From positions 2,700,001-2,764,000 of the forward strand of contig NZ_CP024869.1 in assembly GCF_003052165.1 (NCBI RefSeq): a stretch of 64,000 nucleotides of DNA, read 5' to 3'. The stretch is from Dietzia sp. JS16-p6b (GTDB lineage: Bacteria > Actinomycetota > Actinomycetes > Mycobacteriales > Mycobacteriaceae). Positions 25,566-36,635 of this stretch are shown in pieces (position 1 is the first letter of the stretch; the number at the start of each line of letters is the position of its first letter). Below the pieces are notes generated by a model. That model did not search any database. It had not been told where the DNA came from and worked only from the letters and a program-made list of their open reading frames with translations. A program made the translations under genes and the position numbers.

Positions 25566-26429
25566 ATGTCACCACTTGCCCCACGCGGTGCGGCGGATAC
25601 CCCTGTGTGCTCGATCCTGGACATCCCGGGGCCCCGGTGGTTCGGCGAGGGCGATCCCATCTGGCGTGTCCACGGCGACGCGGCGACCCCGATCGGGGTG
25701 ACCACCGGCCTGCTCATGCTGGCGGCCAACCCGGCCTACGCCTCCACGTTCGCCGCCGCGGACGCGGTCGACGACCCCTGGTCCGTGGACGCCTACCTGC
25801 ACGACCTCATCGAGATCACCACGTTCGGCACGGTCGACGACGCGATGGTGACGATCGAGAACTCCCACCGCGACCGCGCGTTCTCGGGGACCACCGAGCA
25901 CGGTCAGTACTACTACGGTTCGGACCCCGAGCTCGTGGAGTGGGCGCACGCCGCCACCACATGGGCCCTTCTCGCGGCCTACCAACGCTTCGCCGCGCGG
26001 CCGCTCACCCCGGCCGAGTCCGACCGGTACGTCTGCCAGACGGCCGGCGTCGCGCACCTGCTCGGCTGCCGGGTCTCGCCCACCACGGTCCGCGAACTCG
26101 AGCAGCTGCTCCGTTCCTCCCGGGATCGCGCCCGTGCGACCTCCGCCGGCCGGAGCGTCGCGACACGGCTGCGCGAGACGGCGCGCGAGTGCAGGGGCCT
26201 GGAGAGGACGTCCGTGACCGCCCACCGGTCGTGTGTCACGGTGGTCCACGCCGCCACGAGCCTCGTGCCGTCCGACGTCCGTCGGGCCCTCGACCTCCCC
26301 CACCGCCCCATGGACCGCGCCGCCGTCTTCGGCCGCATCACCCGGGCGCACGAGGGCCTGGGGGCGCCGATGCTCACCACCCGCGCGCCCATCGCCGCGC
26401 CGTCGGCCATGAGGGCGCGACCGGCCTGA
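25566..26429 (+). CDS. DUF2236 (MpaB/latex-clearing-like oxygenase) family protein
   Basis: A 287-aa protein with the DUF2236 arrangement: WRVHGDAATPIGVTTGLLMLAANPAYA at the N-terminus, then TIENSHRDRAFSGTT with a candidate heme-ligand His region, DPELVEWAHAATTWALLAAYQRF, and a long helical C-terminus. Relatives are heme or metal oxygenases, mostly uncharacterised. The start at 25566 is picked because homology begins about 12 residues later; a weak AGGG precedes it. It is flanked by a divergent SDR gene and a convergent DUF218 gene. Confidence 0.75.
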   Translation: MSPLAPRGAADTPVCSILDIPGPRWFGEGDPIWRVHGDAATPIGVTTGLLMLAANPAYASTFAAADAVDDPWSVDAYLHDLIEITTFGTVDDAMVTIENSHRDRAFSGTTEHGQYYYGSDPELVEWAHAATTWALLAAYQRFAARPLTPAESDRYVCQTAGVAHLLGCRVSPTTVRELEQLLRSSRDRARATSAGRSVATRLRETARECRGLERTSVTAHRSCVTVVHAATSLVPSDVRRALDLPHRPMDRAAVFGRITRAHEGLGAPMLTTRAPIAAPSAMRARPA

Positions 26430-26475
26430 GCTGGCGCTCCCGGGGACCACGACCCGTGGCCGTCACCTCGGGCCG

Positions 26476-27084
26476 CTACCAGTGGCCGTTGATCCGGCCC
26501 TTGGCGAACCCCGCGATCTCCCAGACCAGGTGCACCGGGAGCATCGGCCAGTCGATGCGCTCGATCGGCGTCATCCGCACATCGACCCCGGTCGCCGCGC
26601 GCATCCACTGACCGGCCCGCAGGGTGTGGGGACGATTGGTGACGACGAGGATCCGCTCCCACCCCCGGGCTCGGGCGATCGCGGCGACCGCCTGCGCCTC
26701 ACCCCACGTGGTCCGCGGTTCGGGAGCAACACAGACCACCTCCGCACCGGCCGGGCGGCCCGCGCCCGTACACAGCCGTCGGGCGATGCGCTCCGAATTG
26801 CCTCCCGGGTTGGACACCAGCAGCGTGTCGGCGAACCCGGCCTCCACCAGCTCGCGGGCGTGGGCGTGCCGGCCGTCGTCAGCGCCGGCGAGCATGACCA
26901 CCGCGTCGGCGGGCACCGGCTCGTCCGCGCGCGGCTGGAGCAGGAACACCCCCCAGGCGGTCAGTACGAGGGCGGTGGTGATGCCGATCGCACCTGCCGC
27001 GAGGGCCGCGCGGCGCAGTCGTGGACCGAGGCGGGGGCGGGTCACGGCGCCGGGGACGCCGGCGGGCTCACCGGTCACGACCAC
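26476..27084 (-). CDS. YdcF/DUF218 family membrane-anchored protein
   Basis: A 202-aa protein with an N-terminal TM helix (AALAAGAIGITTALVLTAWGVFLL) and a DUF218 domain: VPADAVVMLAGADDG, HARELVEAGFADTLLVSN, TWGEAQAVAAIARARGWERILVVTNRPHTLRA. Relatives (SanA, YdcF, ElyC) act in envelope or wall metabolism. The start overlaps the 3' end of rmlD by 17 nt or less depending on which of the clustered GTG codons is used (27084 or 27078), so it is probably co-transcribed with rmlBAD. Confidence 0.82.
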   Translation of the reverse strand: MVVTGEPAGVPGAVTRPRLGPRLRRAALAAGAIGITTALVLTAWGVFLLQPRADEPVPADAVVMLAGADDGRHAHARELVEAGFADTLLVSNPGGNSERIARRLCTGAGRPAGAEVVCVAPEPRTTWGEAQAVAAIARARGWERILVVTNRPHTLRAGQWMRAATGVDVRMTPIERIDWPMLPVHLVWEIAGFAKGRINGHW

Positions 27085-28125
27085 CGCGCGCGAGGTGTGC
27101 GTGCTCGGCCATCGCGGCGGTGAGGTCGGCCCGCCAGTCCGGTAGTGGCGATAGTCCCGCCGCCCGCCACGAGGCGTCGGACAGCACGGAGAAGGCCGGC
27201 CTCGGTGCTGGCCGGGGGAACTCCGAGGAGCTGCAGGGGCGGATCCGGTCCGGGTCGGCCCCGTACCGGCTGAACACCGCGCGGGCGAGCTCGCACCACG
27301 TCGCGCGTCCGCCCCCGGCAGCGTGCAGGGTGAGCCCGCGGGTGTCGACCCGGCCGGCCTTCTCGGCGGCCAGCATCTGCAGAAGAGCGCCGGCGAGCGC
27401 CTGCGTGGACGTGGGCGAGCCCCACTGGTCGTCGACCACGGTGAGCTCGTCTCGCTCGCCTTCCAGTCGGACCATGGTGGCGACGAAGTCGCTTCCGGAC
27501 AGGCCCGCCCTCACCCGATCCGGGCCGGTGTAGAGCCACGCGGTGCGGACTATCGTCGCCTCGGGATGAGCCCCCAGCACACCCCGCTCCCCCGCCACCT
27601 TGGTGCGACCGTACGCGGTGGAGGGGGCGGTCGGGTCCGTGGGTTCGAGCGCAGGAGCGGTGGCCGGGTCGCCTCCTCCGGGGATCTCACCGGAGAAGAC
27701 GTAGTCGGTGCTGATATGAACCATCCGGATCCCGCGATCGCGGCAGGCCGCGGCGAGCGACTCCGCGCCGTCGGTGTTGATCGCCCGGGCGCCCGCCTCG
27801 TCGGTCTCGGCCTCGTCGACGTTCGTGTACGCCGCCGCGTTGACGACGACCTCCGGGTCATGGCGATCGAGGGCCGCGGCGATCGACGCGGGATCGGTGA
27901 TGTCCAGTTCGTCACGGCCCGGGGCGTGTGCCACCCCGGAGAGCGCGTGACCGAGCTGCCCGCGACCGCCGGTGACGAGGATTCTCGGCAGCCCGGCGGG
28001 GCGGACGGGTTCGCCCGCCCCCTCCGCATCCGCTCCTCCCGATGCACTCCGGCGTGCACCGCTGCTCAGGCGGGCGTGCATCGGGGGGAGCGGCTGTGCA
28101 TGCTGATCGTCCGGATGGCCGCCGT

Positions 28126-28129
<4 letters not shown>
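27068..28129 (-). CDS. rmlD: RmlD, dTDP-4-dehydrorhamnose reductase
   Basis: An NADPH-dependent SDR-fold reductase giving dTDP-L-rhamnose. The 353-aa protein has [15 protein letters not shown] after about 50 extra N-terminal residues, [24 protein letters not shown], and the YGRTKVAGE catalytic Tyr-Lys. The start at 28129 overlaps the rmlA stop (ATGA), which supports it. The extra, low-complexity N-terminus is unusual for a family of about 290-300 aa, so translation could instead start nearer the glycine motif. Confidence 0.92.
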
Positions 28130-31074
<2,945 letters not shown>

Positions 31075-31131
31075 ACCCCGATTGTGGCTGCTCGACAGCG
31101 CCTCGCGCCTCCCGCCGCGCGGCGCGCGACG

Positions 31132-32208
31132 TCAGTGGGAGTCGCGCGCCTGTTCCGCCTGGGCCTCGCGGCGGATGTCGGCGGAGTCGTCGATGGTCTT
31201 CTGTCGCTTCTCCTCGGCCTTGTCGCTGGCGGTGGTGTCCCGCGGCGGGAGTTGGATGGTCTCCTCGGCGTGCAGTCCGGCCTGCAGCTCGCGGGCCCGC
31301 TCCACCTCGGCGTCCACCTCGGCCCCGAAGAGCAGCGCGTTGTTGGTGATCCAGAGCCAGAGCAGGAAGATGATGACGCCGGCCAGCGAGCCGTAGGTGG
31401 CGTTGTAGCTGGAGAAGTTGGACACGTAGAACACGAACCCCGCGGTGGCGACGGCCCAGACCAGCAGCGCCACGACCGCGCCGAGGGAGACCCATCGGAA
31501 CTTCGGCTGCTTGACGTTGGGCGAGAACCCGTAGAGCGCGGCCAGGATCACGACGACGACGAGGACCAGCGCCGGCCACTTGGCGATGCCCCACACGGTC
31601 ACCGCGGTCTCACCGAGACCCACCAGGTCACCCACCCATTCCGCGATGGGGCCGCTGACGACGAGCATGAGCCCGGCCAGGCACACGAGGAGGAGCAGCA
31701 CGGCGGTGAGGAGCACCATGGCGGGCTTGAGCTTCCAGAAGGGACGCCCCTCCTCGACCTCGTAGATGCGGTTCATCGCCCGCCCGAAGGCCCCCACGTA
31801 CCCGGACGCCGTCCACAGTGCACCCAGCAGACCGGTGACCAGGGCGACGCCGGCGGCGGGGGTGTTGACCAGGGACTCGATCGGCCCGCGGAGCGCAGCG
31901 AGCGTCTCCTCCGGCGCGGCGCCCTCGAACAATTCCATCACGGCGTTGACGGTCTCCTGCCCCTGCCCGAACACCCCGAGCAGCGACACCACCGCCAACA
32001 GGGCGGGAAAGATCGAGAGCACCGCGAAGTAGGTCAGCGCGGCGGCCAGGTCCGTGCACTTGTCCTTGGAGAACTCCGCGGCGGCGCGCGTGAGGCCGAT
32101 CTTCCAGGTCCCCGCCTTGAGCGAGGTGGGCGACTCGGGCTTGCCGGCGTCGGGGTCGGCCTCCGGGTCGGGCTTGTCGGTGATGTCTCGGGTGCTGTTC
32201 GCGCTCAT
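31132..32208 (-). CDS. YihY/virulence factor BrkB family membrane protein, copy 2
   Basis: A 358-aa paralogue of the neighbouring gene with the same landmarks (AALTYFAVLSIFPALLAVVSLLGVFG, ALWTASGYVGAFGRAMNRIYEVEEGRPFW, GSLAGVIIFLLWLWITNNALLFGAEVDAE). It has a charged N-terminal extension (KPDPEADPDAGKPESP) and a charged C-terminal tail (KAEEKRQKTIDDSADIRREAQ). The ATG at 32208 is the first after the non-homologous upstream part. The pair arose by tandem duplication and has since diverged well beyond the WS/DGAT pair. Confidence 0.92.
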   Translation of the reverse strand: MSANSTRDITDKPDPEADPDAGKPESPTSLKAGTWKIGLTRAAAEFSKDKCTDLAAALTYFAVLSIFPALLAVVSLLGVFGQGQETVNAVMELFEGAAPEETLAALRGPIESLVNTPAAGVALVTGLLGALWTASGYVGAFGRAMNRIYEVEEGRPFWKLKPAMVLLTAVLLLLVCLAGLMLVVSGPIAEWVGDLVGLGETAVTVWGIAKWPALVLVVVVILAALYGFSPNVKQPKFRWVSLGAVVALLVWAVATAGFVFYVSNFSSYNATYGSLAGVIIFLLWLWITNNALLFGAEVDAEVERARELQAGLHAEETIQLPPRDTTASDKAEEKRQKTIDDSADIRREAQAEQARDSH

Positions 32209-32372
32209 GCAGGTGACTGTTCCACCGGCGACCCCCACGCGCATCCTCTGGGGTCGATCTCCTGCGGGGGTGACGTGCCGGTCCCGTGCGTTACCCTCGT
32301 CGGTGCCACATCACCAAAGCGTGACATCACCTGTGTCGCAGCACTCGCGACCCCGACCCTCCAGGAGCACTC

Positions 32373-32768
32373 ATGAGCCTGTCCAACGCCATCCTCCGCG
32401 GAGTCACCGGCGCCTTCGTCCTCAACTCGGGACTGTCCAAGCGGAACCTGCCCACCGAGTCCGCCGAGGGCCTCCAGGGCTTCGCCGCCACCGGCGTGCC
32501 CCAGGTGACCAAGATGGAACCGGACACGTTCGGGAAGTTCGTCGCCTACTCCGAGATCGGCATCGGCGCGGCCCTGTTGACGCCCGTCGTATCACCGCGC
32601 CTCGCGGGCGCCGCGCTCGGCACCTTCTCCGCGGGCCTGCTGTCGATGTACTTCCGCAACCCCTCGATGACCGAGTCCGACGGCATCCGCCCGTCCCAAG
32701 AGGGCATGAGCCTGGCCAAGGACGCGTTCATGGCGGCCATCGCGGGGGCCCTGATCACCAGCAGGTGA
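32373..32768 (+). CDS. DoxX-like small membrane protein
   Basis: A 131-aa protein with three or four hydrophobic spans (ILRGVTGAFVLNSGLSK, FVAYSEIGIGAALLTPVV, LAGAALGTFSAGLLSMYF, DAFMAAIAGALITSR). The pattern of SGLSK, then GFAATGVPQ, and a short helical bundle recalls the DoxX family, though the match is loose. The ATG follows CCAGGAGCACTC, a good ribosome site. It converges with cysQ, with 4 nt between stops. The function is unknown. Confidence 0.8.
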   Translation: MSLSNAILRGVTGAFVLNSGLSKRNLPTESAEGLQGFAATGVPQVTKMEPDTFGKFVAYSEIGIGAALLTPVVSPRLAGAALGTFSAGLLSMYFRNPSMTESDGIRPSQEGMSLAKDAFMAAIAGALITSR

Positions 32769-32772
32769 CCCC

Positions 32773-33585
32773 TCACGCCGACGCGATGGCCTCCAGGATC
32801 GCCTCGGCCAGGTCCGGGCGACACACCACCAGGTCCGGCAGATAGGTCTCGGCGACGTTGTACTCCAGCGGGGAGCCGTCCACCCGCACGGCGACGAACC
32901 CCCTGGCCAGGGCCACGCCCGCCGGCGCGGCCGAGTCCCACTGGTACTGGCCGCCCGCGTGGATGTAGGCGTCGGCCTCCCCGCGCACCACGGCCGCCGC
33001 CTTGGCGCCGGCCGAACCGAGGGGCACCAGATCCCCGCCCACGGACTCGGCGACCGCCTCCGCGAACGCCGGCGGACGGGAGGCCGAGAGCACGATTCTC
33101 GGCCGCGAGCCCGAGCGTGGCGGGAGGAGGCCACCCCCGTCCACCCCGCCGTTGCCCACAGGGGGGGCGTAGACCTCGTCGTCGTCGACCCCCATGACCA
33201 CACCGAGCGCCGGGAGCGCGACCGCGGCGGCGGCCAGCCGCGCTCGTGCGGGGTCCCCGGACCGCTCCCACAGCGCCACGTGGACCGCCCAGTCCGGACG
33301 GTCGCCGAGCCCGTACTCGCGCGTGCCGTCGACGGGATCGATGATCCACACACGGTCGGCGTCGACGCGGGCGAGGTCGTCGCTCGACTCCTCCGACAAC
33401 ACCGAGTCTCCGGGGCGTTCGGCGGCCAGACGCTCGAGGAGCAGGGCGTTGGCGCGGCGGTCCCCGAGGTCACCCAGTTCACGCTTGGTGGGTCCCGACG
33501 ACCGGAGCTCCACCAACAGGCGACCGGCATCCGCGGCGAGGTCGACGGCGAGCTGCTGATCGGAGGAACGCATGGGTGCTGTCAT
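32773..33585 (-). CDS. cysQ: CysQ-like 3'(2'),5'-bisphosphate nucleotidase (IMPase family)
   Basis: An inositol-monophosphatase-superfamily enzyme that removes 3'-phosphate from PAP or PAPS, recycling a product of sulfate assimilation. The 270-aa protein has Mg ligands in LSEESSDD, WIIDPVDGTREYG, and the late QWDSAAPAGVALA. TACTGT lies exactly 7 nt before the ATG at 33585, suggesting a leaderless start there instead of the in-frame GTG at 33594. The cys genes about 3 kb away fit the sulfur role. Inositol phosphatase activity is the alternative. Confidence 0.88.
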   Translation of the reverse strand: MTAPMRSSDQQLAVDLAADAGRLLVELRSSGPTKRELGDLGDRRANALLLERLAAERPGDSVLSEESSDDLARVDADRVWIIDPVDGTREYGLGDRPDWAVHVALWERSGDPARARLAAAAVALPALGVVMGVDDDEVYAPPVGNGGVDGGGLLPPRSGSRPRIVLSASRPPAFAEAVAESVGGDLVPLGSAGAKAAAVVRGEADAYIHAGGQYQWDSAAPAGVALARGFVAVRVDGSPLEYNVAETYLPDLVVCRPDLAEAILEAIASA

Positions 33586-33630
33586 GACCTCCACAGTAGA
33601 AGGCCCGATGCGGCAGCGGATGCGGGACGG

Positions 33631-33846
33631 CTATCGCCGACGCAGACGCAGGCCGCGGCGTCGACTGCTGCCGTACTCCCGGACCACGCGGGCCGGCTCA
33701 TCCGGGCAACGGTGGGCGTCGGCGGCGACCCGCGCCGCGCCTCGCGAGGGCAGCGTGCCGCTGGTCGCGCCACAACGACGGCAGCCCCAGACCGCGCCGT
33801 CGGAGGTCTCGTGGACGTAGCAGGTCCGCTCATCCGCCTCGTTCAT
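33631..33846 (-). CDS. Small zinc-ribbon-like protein, 71 aa
   Basis: The product starts MNEADERTCYVHETSDGAVW and has a Cys pair (WGCRRCGATSG) plus HRC, enough for one zinc site, then an Arg-rich tail (YGSSRRRGLRLRRR). GAGGAGCGAC precedes the ATG at 33846, a good ribosome site. It lies 45 nt upstream of cysQ in the same direction. I do not recognise the family. The basic tail could bind nucleic acid. Confidence 0.65.
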   Translation of the reverse strand: MNEADERTCYVHETSDGAVWGCRRCGATSGTLPSRGAARVAADAHRCPDEPARVVREYGSSRRRGLRLRRR

Positions 33847-33986
33847 GTCGCTCCTCGGAGCAGGGCGCCGACCCCGAGCCGGCGCGAATTCGGCCATTAT
33901 GTCACAAAACTTTCATGTTGACGCCTGCCAGGTTGTCCGGCGCCGCTCCCCCACCCCGGTCCGCGGCCACTCAGGAGATCCGCCCC

Positions 33987-34006
33987 CATGGGAGACTGTT
34001 CCCATG
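33987..34006 (+). promoter_or_regulatory. Palindrome spanning the Rrf2 gene start
   Basis: CATGGGA-N6-TCCCATG is a perfect inverted repeat with 7-bp arms whose last three bases are the ATG of the Rrf2 regulator. This fits an autoregulatory operator. As RNA it could also form a hairpin hiding the start codon. Confidence 0.6.
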
Positions 34007-34486
34007 AGGGTCACCGCGAAGTCGGACTACGCGCTGCGTGCGCTCGTCGAGCTCGCGAACGCCCAACGCGCCCACAGTGGCGACGGTCCCCGCGAGAACC
34101 CGATCAGCGCCGAGGAACTGGGCCGGCTCCAGGACATCCCGCACGGCTTCCTGCAGTCGATCCTGTCGGACCTGCGCCGGGCCGGCATCGTGGCCAGCCG
34201 ACGGGGTAAGACCGGTGGCTGGACACTCGCTCAGGACGCGGGCTCCGTCACTGTCGCCGATGTCCTCCGCGCGGTCGACGGCCCGCTCGTCAGCGTGTAT
34301 GACGTGCGGCCCGAGGCGGTCGATTACAACGAGCGGGCCGCGGTCCTCCAGCACGTGTGGATCGCGTCGAGGGCGTCCCTGCGGCGGGTCATGGACGCAG
34401 TGACACTGTCCGACCTCGCCGAGGGCCGGCTACCGGGCGACGTCCACGCCCTCACCCTGGACGAGGACGCCTGGGAGCCCCGGTGA
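34004..34486 (+). CDS. Rrf2-family transcriptional regulator
   Basis: A 160-aa protein beginning MRVTAKSDYALRALVELANA, the Rrf2 signature, with winged helix ISAEELGRLQDIPHGFLQSILSDLRRAGIVASRRGKTGGWTLA at about 30-75. It has no cysteines, so it is not an Fe-S sensor of the IscR/NsrR kind; it is more like the CymR group that senses cysteine metabolism through a partner. The genes around it (cysQ, TSUP carriers, cysDNC) support control of sulfur uptake and assimilation (inference). Confidence 0.9.
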   Translation: MRVTAKSDYALRALVELANAQRAHSGDGPRENPISAEELGRLQDIPHGFLQSILSDLRRAGIVASRRGKTGGWTLAQDAGSVTVADVLRAVDGPLVSVYDVRPEAVDYNERAAVLQHVWIASRASLRRVMDAVTLSDLAEGRLPGDVHALTLDEDAWEPR

Positions 34487-34665
34487 GCGGCGGACCCCGC
34501 CGCCACTGACCCGCCGACCCGCCGTGGTGGCCAACCCCAGGCCCTGATGCTAAAGTCTACTGAACTACTCTGTTTAATGCCCTAGTGGGCTGCGGCCGGA
34601 CGAGGCCTCGCCCGCTACGTGGTTCCGAGAGCCCCCCACTCGACCGACGCCGGAGGATCCCCCTC

Positions 34666-35556
34666 GTGCCCACCCTGATCATCCTCGGCTTCGCCGGACT
34701 GCTCGCCCAGCTGGTCGACGGCTCGCTCGGCATGGGATACGGCGTCACCTCGACGACCATCCTCGTGGCCGCCGGGATCGCGCCCGCGGCCGCGTCGGCA
34801 GCCGTGCACTTCGCCCAGATCGGCACCACCCTCGCGTCCGGCGTCTCCCACCACAAGTTCGGGAACGTGGACTGGCGCATCGTCGCGATCCTCGCGGGCC
34901 CGGGCGCGGTGGGCGCCTTCATCGGCGCGACGGCCCTGGCGTCGTTGTCCAGCGCGACCGCCAAGCCCATCGTCGCCACGCTCCTGCTCGCGCTGGGTTT
35001 CTACGTCCTCTACCGCTTCCTGCGACTGGGAGGCAGGCGGCCCCAGTTCTCCGGCCAGATCTCGGCGCGCTTCCTGGTGCCACTGGGCTTCGTCGGCGGA
35101 ACACTCGACGCGTTCGGAGGCGGCGGGTGGGGCCCGGTGGGGACCACCACTCTGCTCTCCTCGGGCCGGGTGGAACCGCGCAAGGTGGTCGGCTCGATCA
35201 GCGCCTCCGAGTTCGTGGTGGCGGTGAGCGCGTCCATCGGCTTCCTCTTCGGTCTCGGCGCCGCGGGCATCAACTGGGCGTTCGCCGTCGCGCTGCTCGT
35301 CGGTGGCGTGATCGCCGCTCCGTTCGCGGCCTGGATGGTCCGGCACATGTCCGCACGCGTCCTGGGCACGGCCGCGGGCGGTCTCATCATCATCACCAAC
35401 ACCTTCACCCTGCTGAGCGCTGCCGACGCCCCGGCGATCGTGATCGGGCCCGTGCTCGGGACGCTGGTCCTGGTGTGGATCGCGCTCGTGGTCCACGCGG
35501 TGCGTGCCGTCCGCCGTGAGCGGACTCCCGATCCGGAGCTCGTCACCACCTCCTGA
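34666..35556 (+). CDS. TSUP (TauE/SafE) family anion transporter, copy 1
   Basis: A 296-aa membrane protein with about eight TM spans. The DGSLGMGYGVTSTTILVAAGIAPAAASAAVHFAQIGTT and GGTLDAFGGGGWGPVGTTTLLSSG halves give the two inverted TSUP repeats. The family moves sulfite, sulfonates, sulfate or organic anions. The GTG at 34666 follows CGGAGGAT. The 179-nt gap after the Rrf2 gene includes an AT-rich stretch around 34548-34578 that would suit a promoter. Context suggests sulfite or sulfate transport. Confidence 0.9.
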   Translation: MPTLIILGFAGLLAQLVDGSLGMGYGVTSTTILVAAGIAPAAASAAVHFAQIGTTLASGVSHHKFGNVDWRIVAILAGPGAVGAFIGATALASLSSATAKPIVATLLLALGFYVLYRFLRLGGRRPQFSGQISARFLVPLGFVGGTLDAFGGGGWGPVGTTTLLSSGRVEPRKVVGSISASEFVVAVSASIGFLFGLGAAGINWAFAVALLVGGVIAAPFAAWMVRHMSARVLGTAAGGLIIITNTFTLLSAADAPAIVIGPVLGTLVLVWIALVVHAVRAVRRERTPDPELVTTS

Positions 35557-35588
35557 CCGCCCCTCCGCCCCATCCGCGCGCCAACCCC

Positions 35589-35656
35589 CATCCGCGCGCC
35601 ATCACTGCATTCGCACGCGGAATATCGTGAGCGGATGCAGTACTCACGCGCGGATG
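35589..35656. repeat. Palindromic repeat element, copy P1
   Basis: Outer arms CATCCGCGCG/CGCGCGGATG, inner arms ACTGCA/TGCAGT, and a 26-nt loop containing GGAATATCGTG. It lies between the convergent TSUP genes, 32 nt after one stop and 57 nt before the other. It shares core and loop length with P2 (45345-45404) and P3 (46593-46658). It might also terminate transcription. Confidence 0.85.
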
Positions 35657-35713
35657 CGACGGGATCGGCACGCGGGTGGGCCCGGCGCGCCGTGCGCGTG
35701 AGTCAGGCGAGGG

Positions 35714-36631
35714 TCAGGCGCGCACGCGGTCCTGCGCCGCCCGCTCGCCGAGATGCACCGAGTATCTGCGCACCAGCGCCCGCCACACGAGTGGCCCGCC
35801 CGTCACCAGCACCAGGGCGATCACACCGATCAGTGGCGGCGACGCCCCGAGCATCGCCGAGGCGGTGACCGCCAACACGATGGTGATGCCCCGCCGGATC
35901 AGACCCTGCGGCACCCGGCCGGCGACCCGGGAGCCGAAGAACGTCCCGATCGCCCCGCCGATCAGCAGCGGCACCAGCAGGGTCCAGTCGACGCCGGTCA
36001 CCATCACGTGCCCGGTGGCCGCCGCGATCACCAGCGGGACCGCCTGCACGAGGTCGGTGCCCACCAGCCGCAGCGCGGCCAGGGTCGGGTACAGCAGCAT
36101 GATGCACATCATGATGACCGTGCCGGAGCCCACCGAGGTGATGCCCACCATCAGTCCGCCGACCACTCCGACCAGCAGGGTGACGAGCGGTCTGACCGGT
36201 GGGTTCGGGTCGCTGCCCGTACGGATCTTGCCGGCCATCTCGAAGAACGCCCGCAGGAAGTAAGCCGAGGAGGCCACGATGAGCGTCCCGCCGATGGCCT
36301 TCTTCAGCAGCCCCTGGACGTCGTCGGCTCCCACCGCGTGCACCAGCCAGGCCCCCAGGTACGCGGTCGGAACCGAGCCCAGGATCAGCCAGAACGCGAT
36401 CTTCAGGTTGGGTTTGCCGTGCTTCCAGTGCACTCCGGCCCCGACCACCTTGTTCACCGCGTTGACCACCAGATCGTTGGCCACGGCGGCGGTGGGCGGG
36501 ATCCCCACGAGGATGAGCGCGGGCGTCATCAACGCCCCGCCGCCCATCCCCGTCAGACCTATGACCACGCCGATCACCGCGCTGACGACCAGCAGCCCCA
36601 GTGAGTCGTAGGACCAGAGCGCCTCGGGCAC
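35714..36631 (-). CDS. TSUP (TauE/SafE) family anion transporter, copy 2
   Basis: A 305-aa membrane protein with about eight TM spans and the repeats GLTGMGGGALMTPALILVGIPPTAAVANDLVVNAVNK and GITSVGSGTVIMMCIMLLYP. It is only distantly like copy 1. Its GTG start lies 4 nt after the cysNC stop, so it is the third gene of a cysD-cysNC-TSUP operon and most likely handles sulfate or sulfite for that pathway. It converges with copy 1 across the P1 palindrome. Confidence 0.92.
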   Translation of the reverse strand: MPEALWSYDSLGLLVVSAVIGVVIGLTGMGGGALMTPALILVGIPPTAAVANDLVVNAVNKVVGAGVHWKHGKPNLKIAFWLILGSVPTAYLGAWLVHAVGADDVQGLLKKAIGGTLIVASSAYFLRAFFEMAGKIRTGSDPNPPVRPLVTLLVGVVGGLMVGITSVGSGTVIMMCIMLLYPTLAALRLVGTDLVQAVPLVIAAATGHVMVTGVDWTLLVPLLIGGAIGTFFGSRVAGRVPQGLIRRGITIVLAVTASAMLGASPPLIGVIALVLVTGGPLVWRALVRRYSVHLGERAAQDRVRA

Positions 36632-36635
36632 CCGC

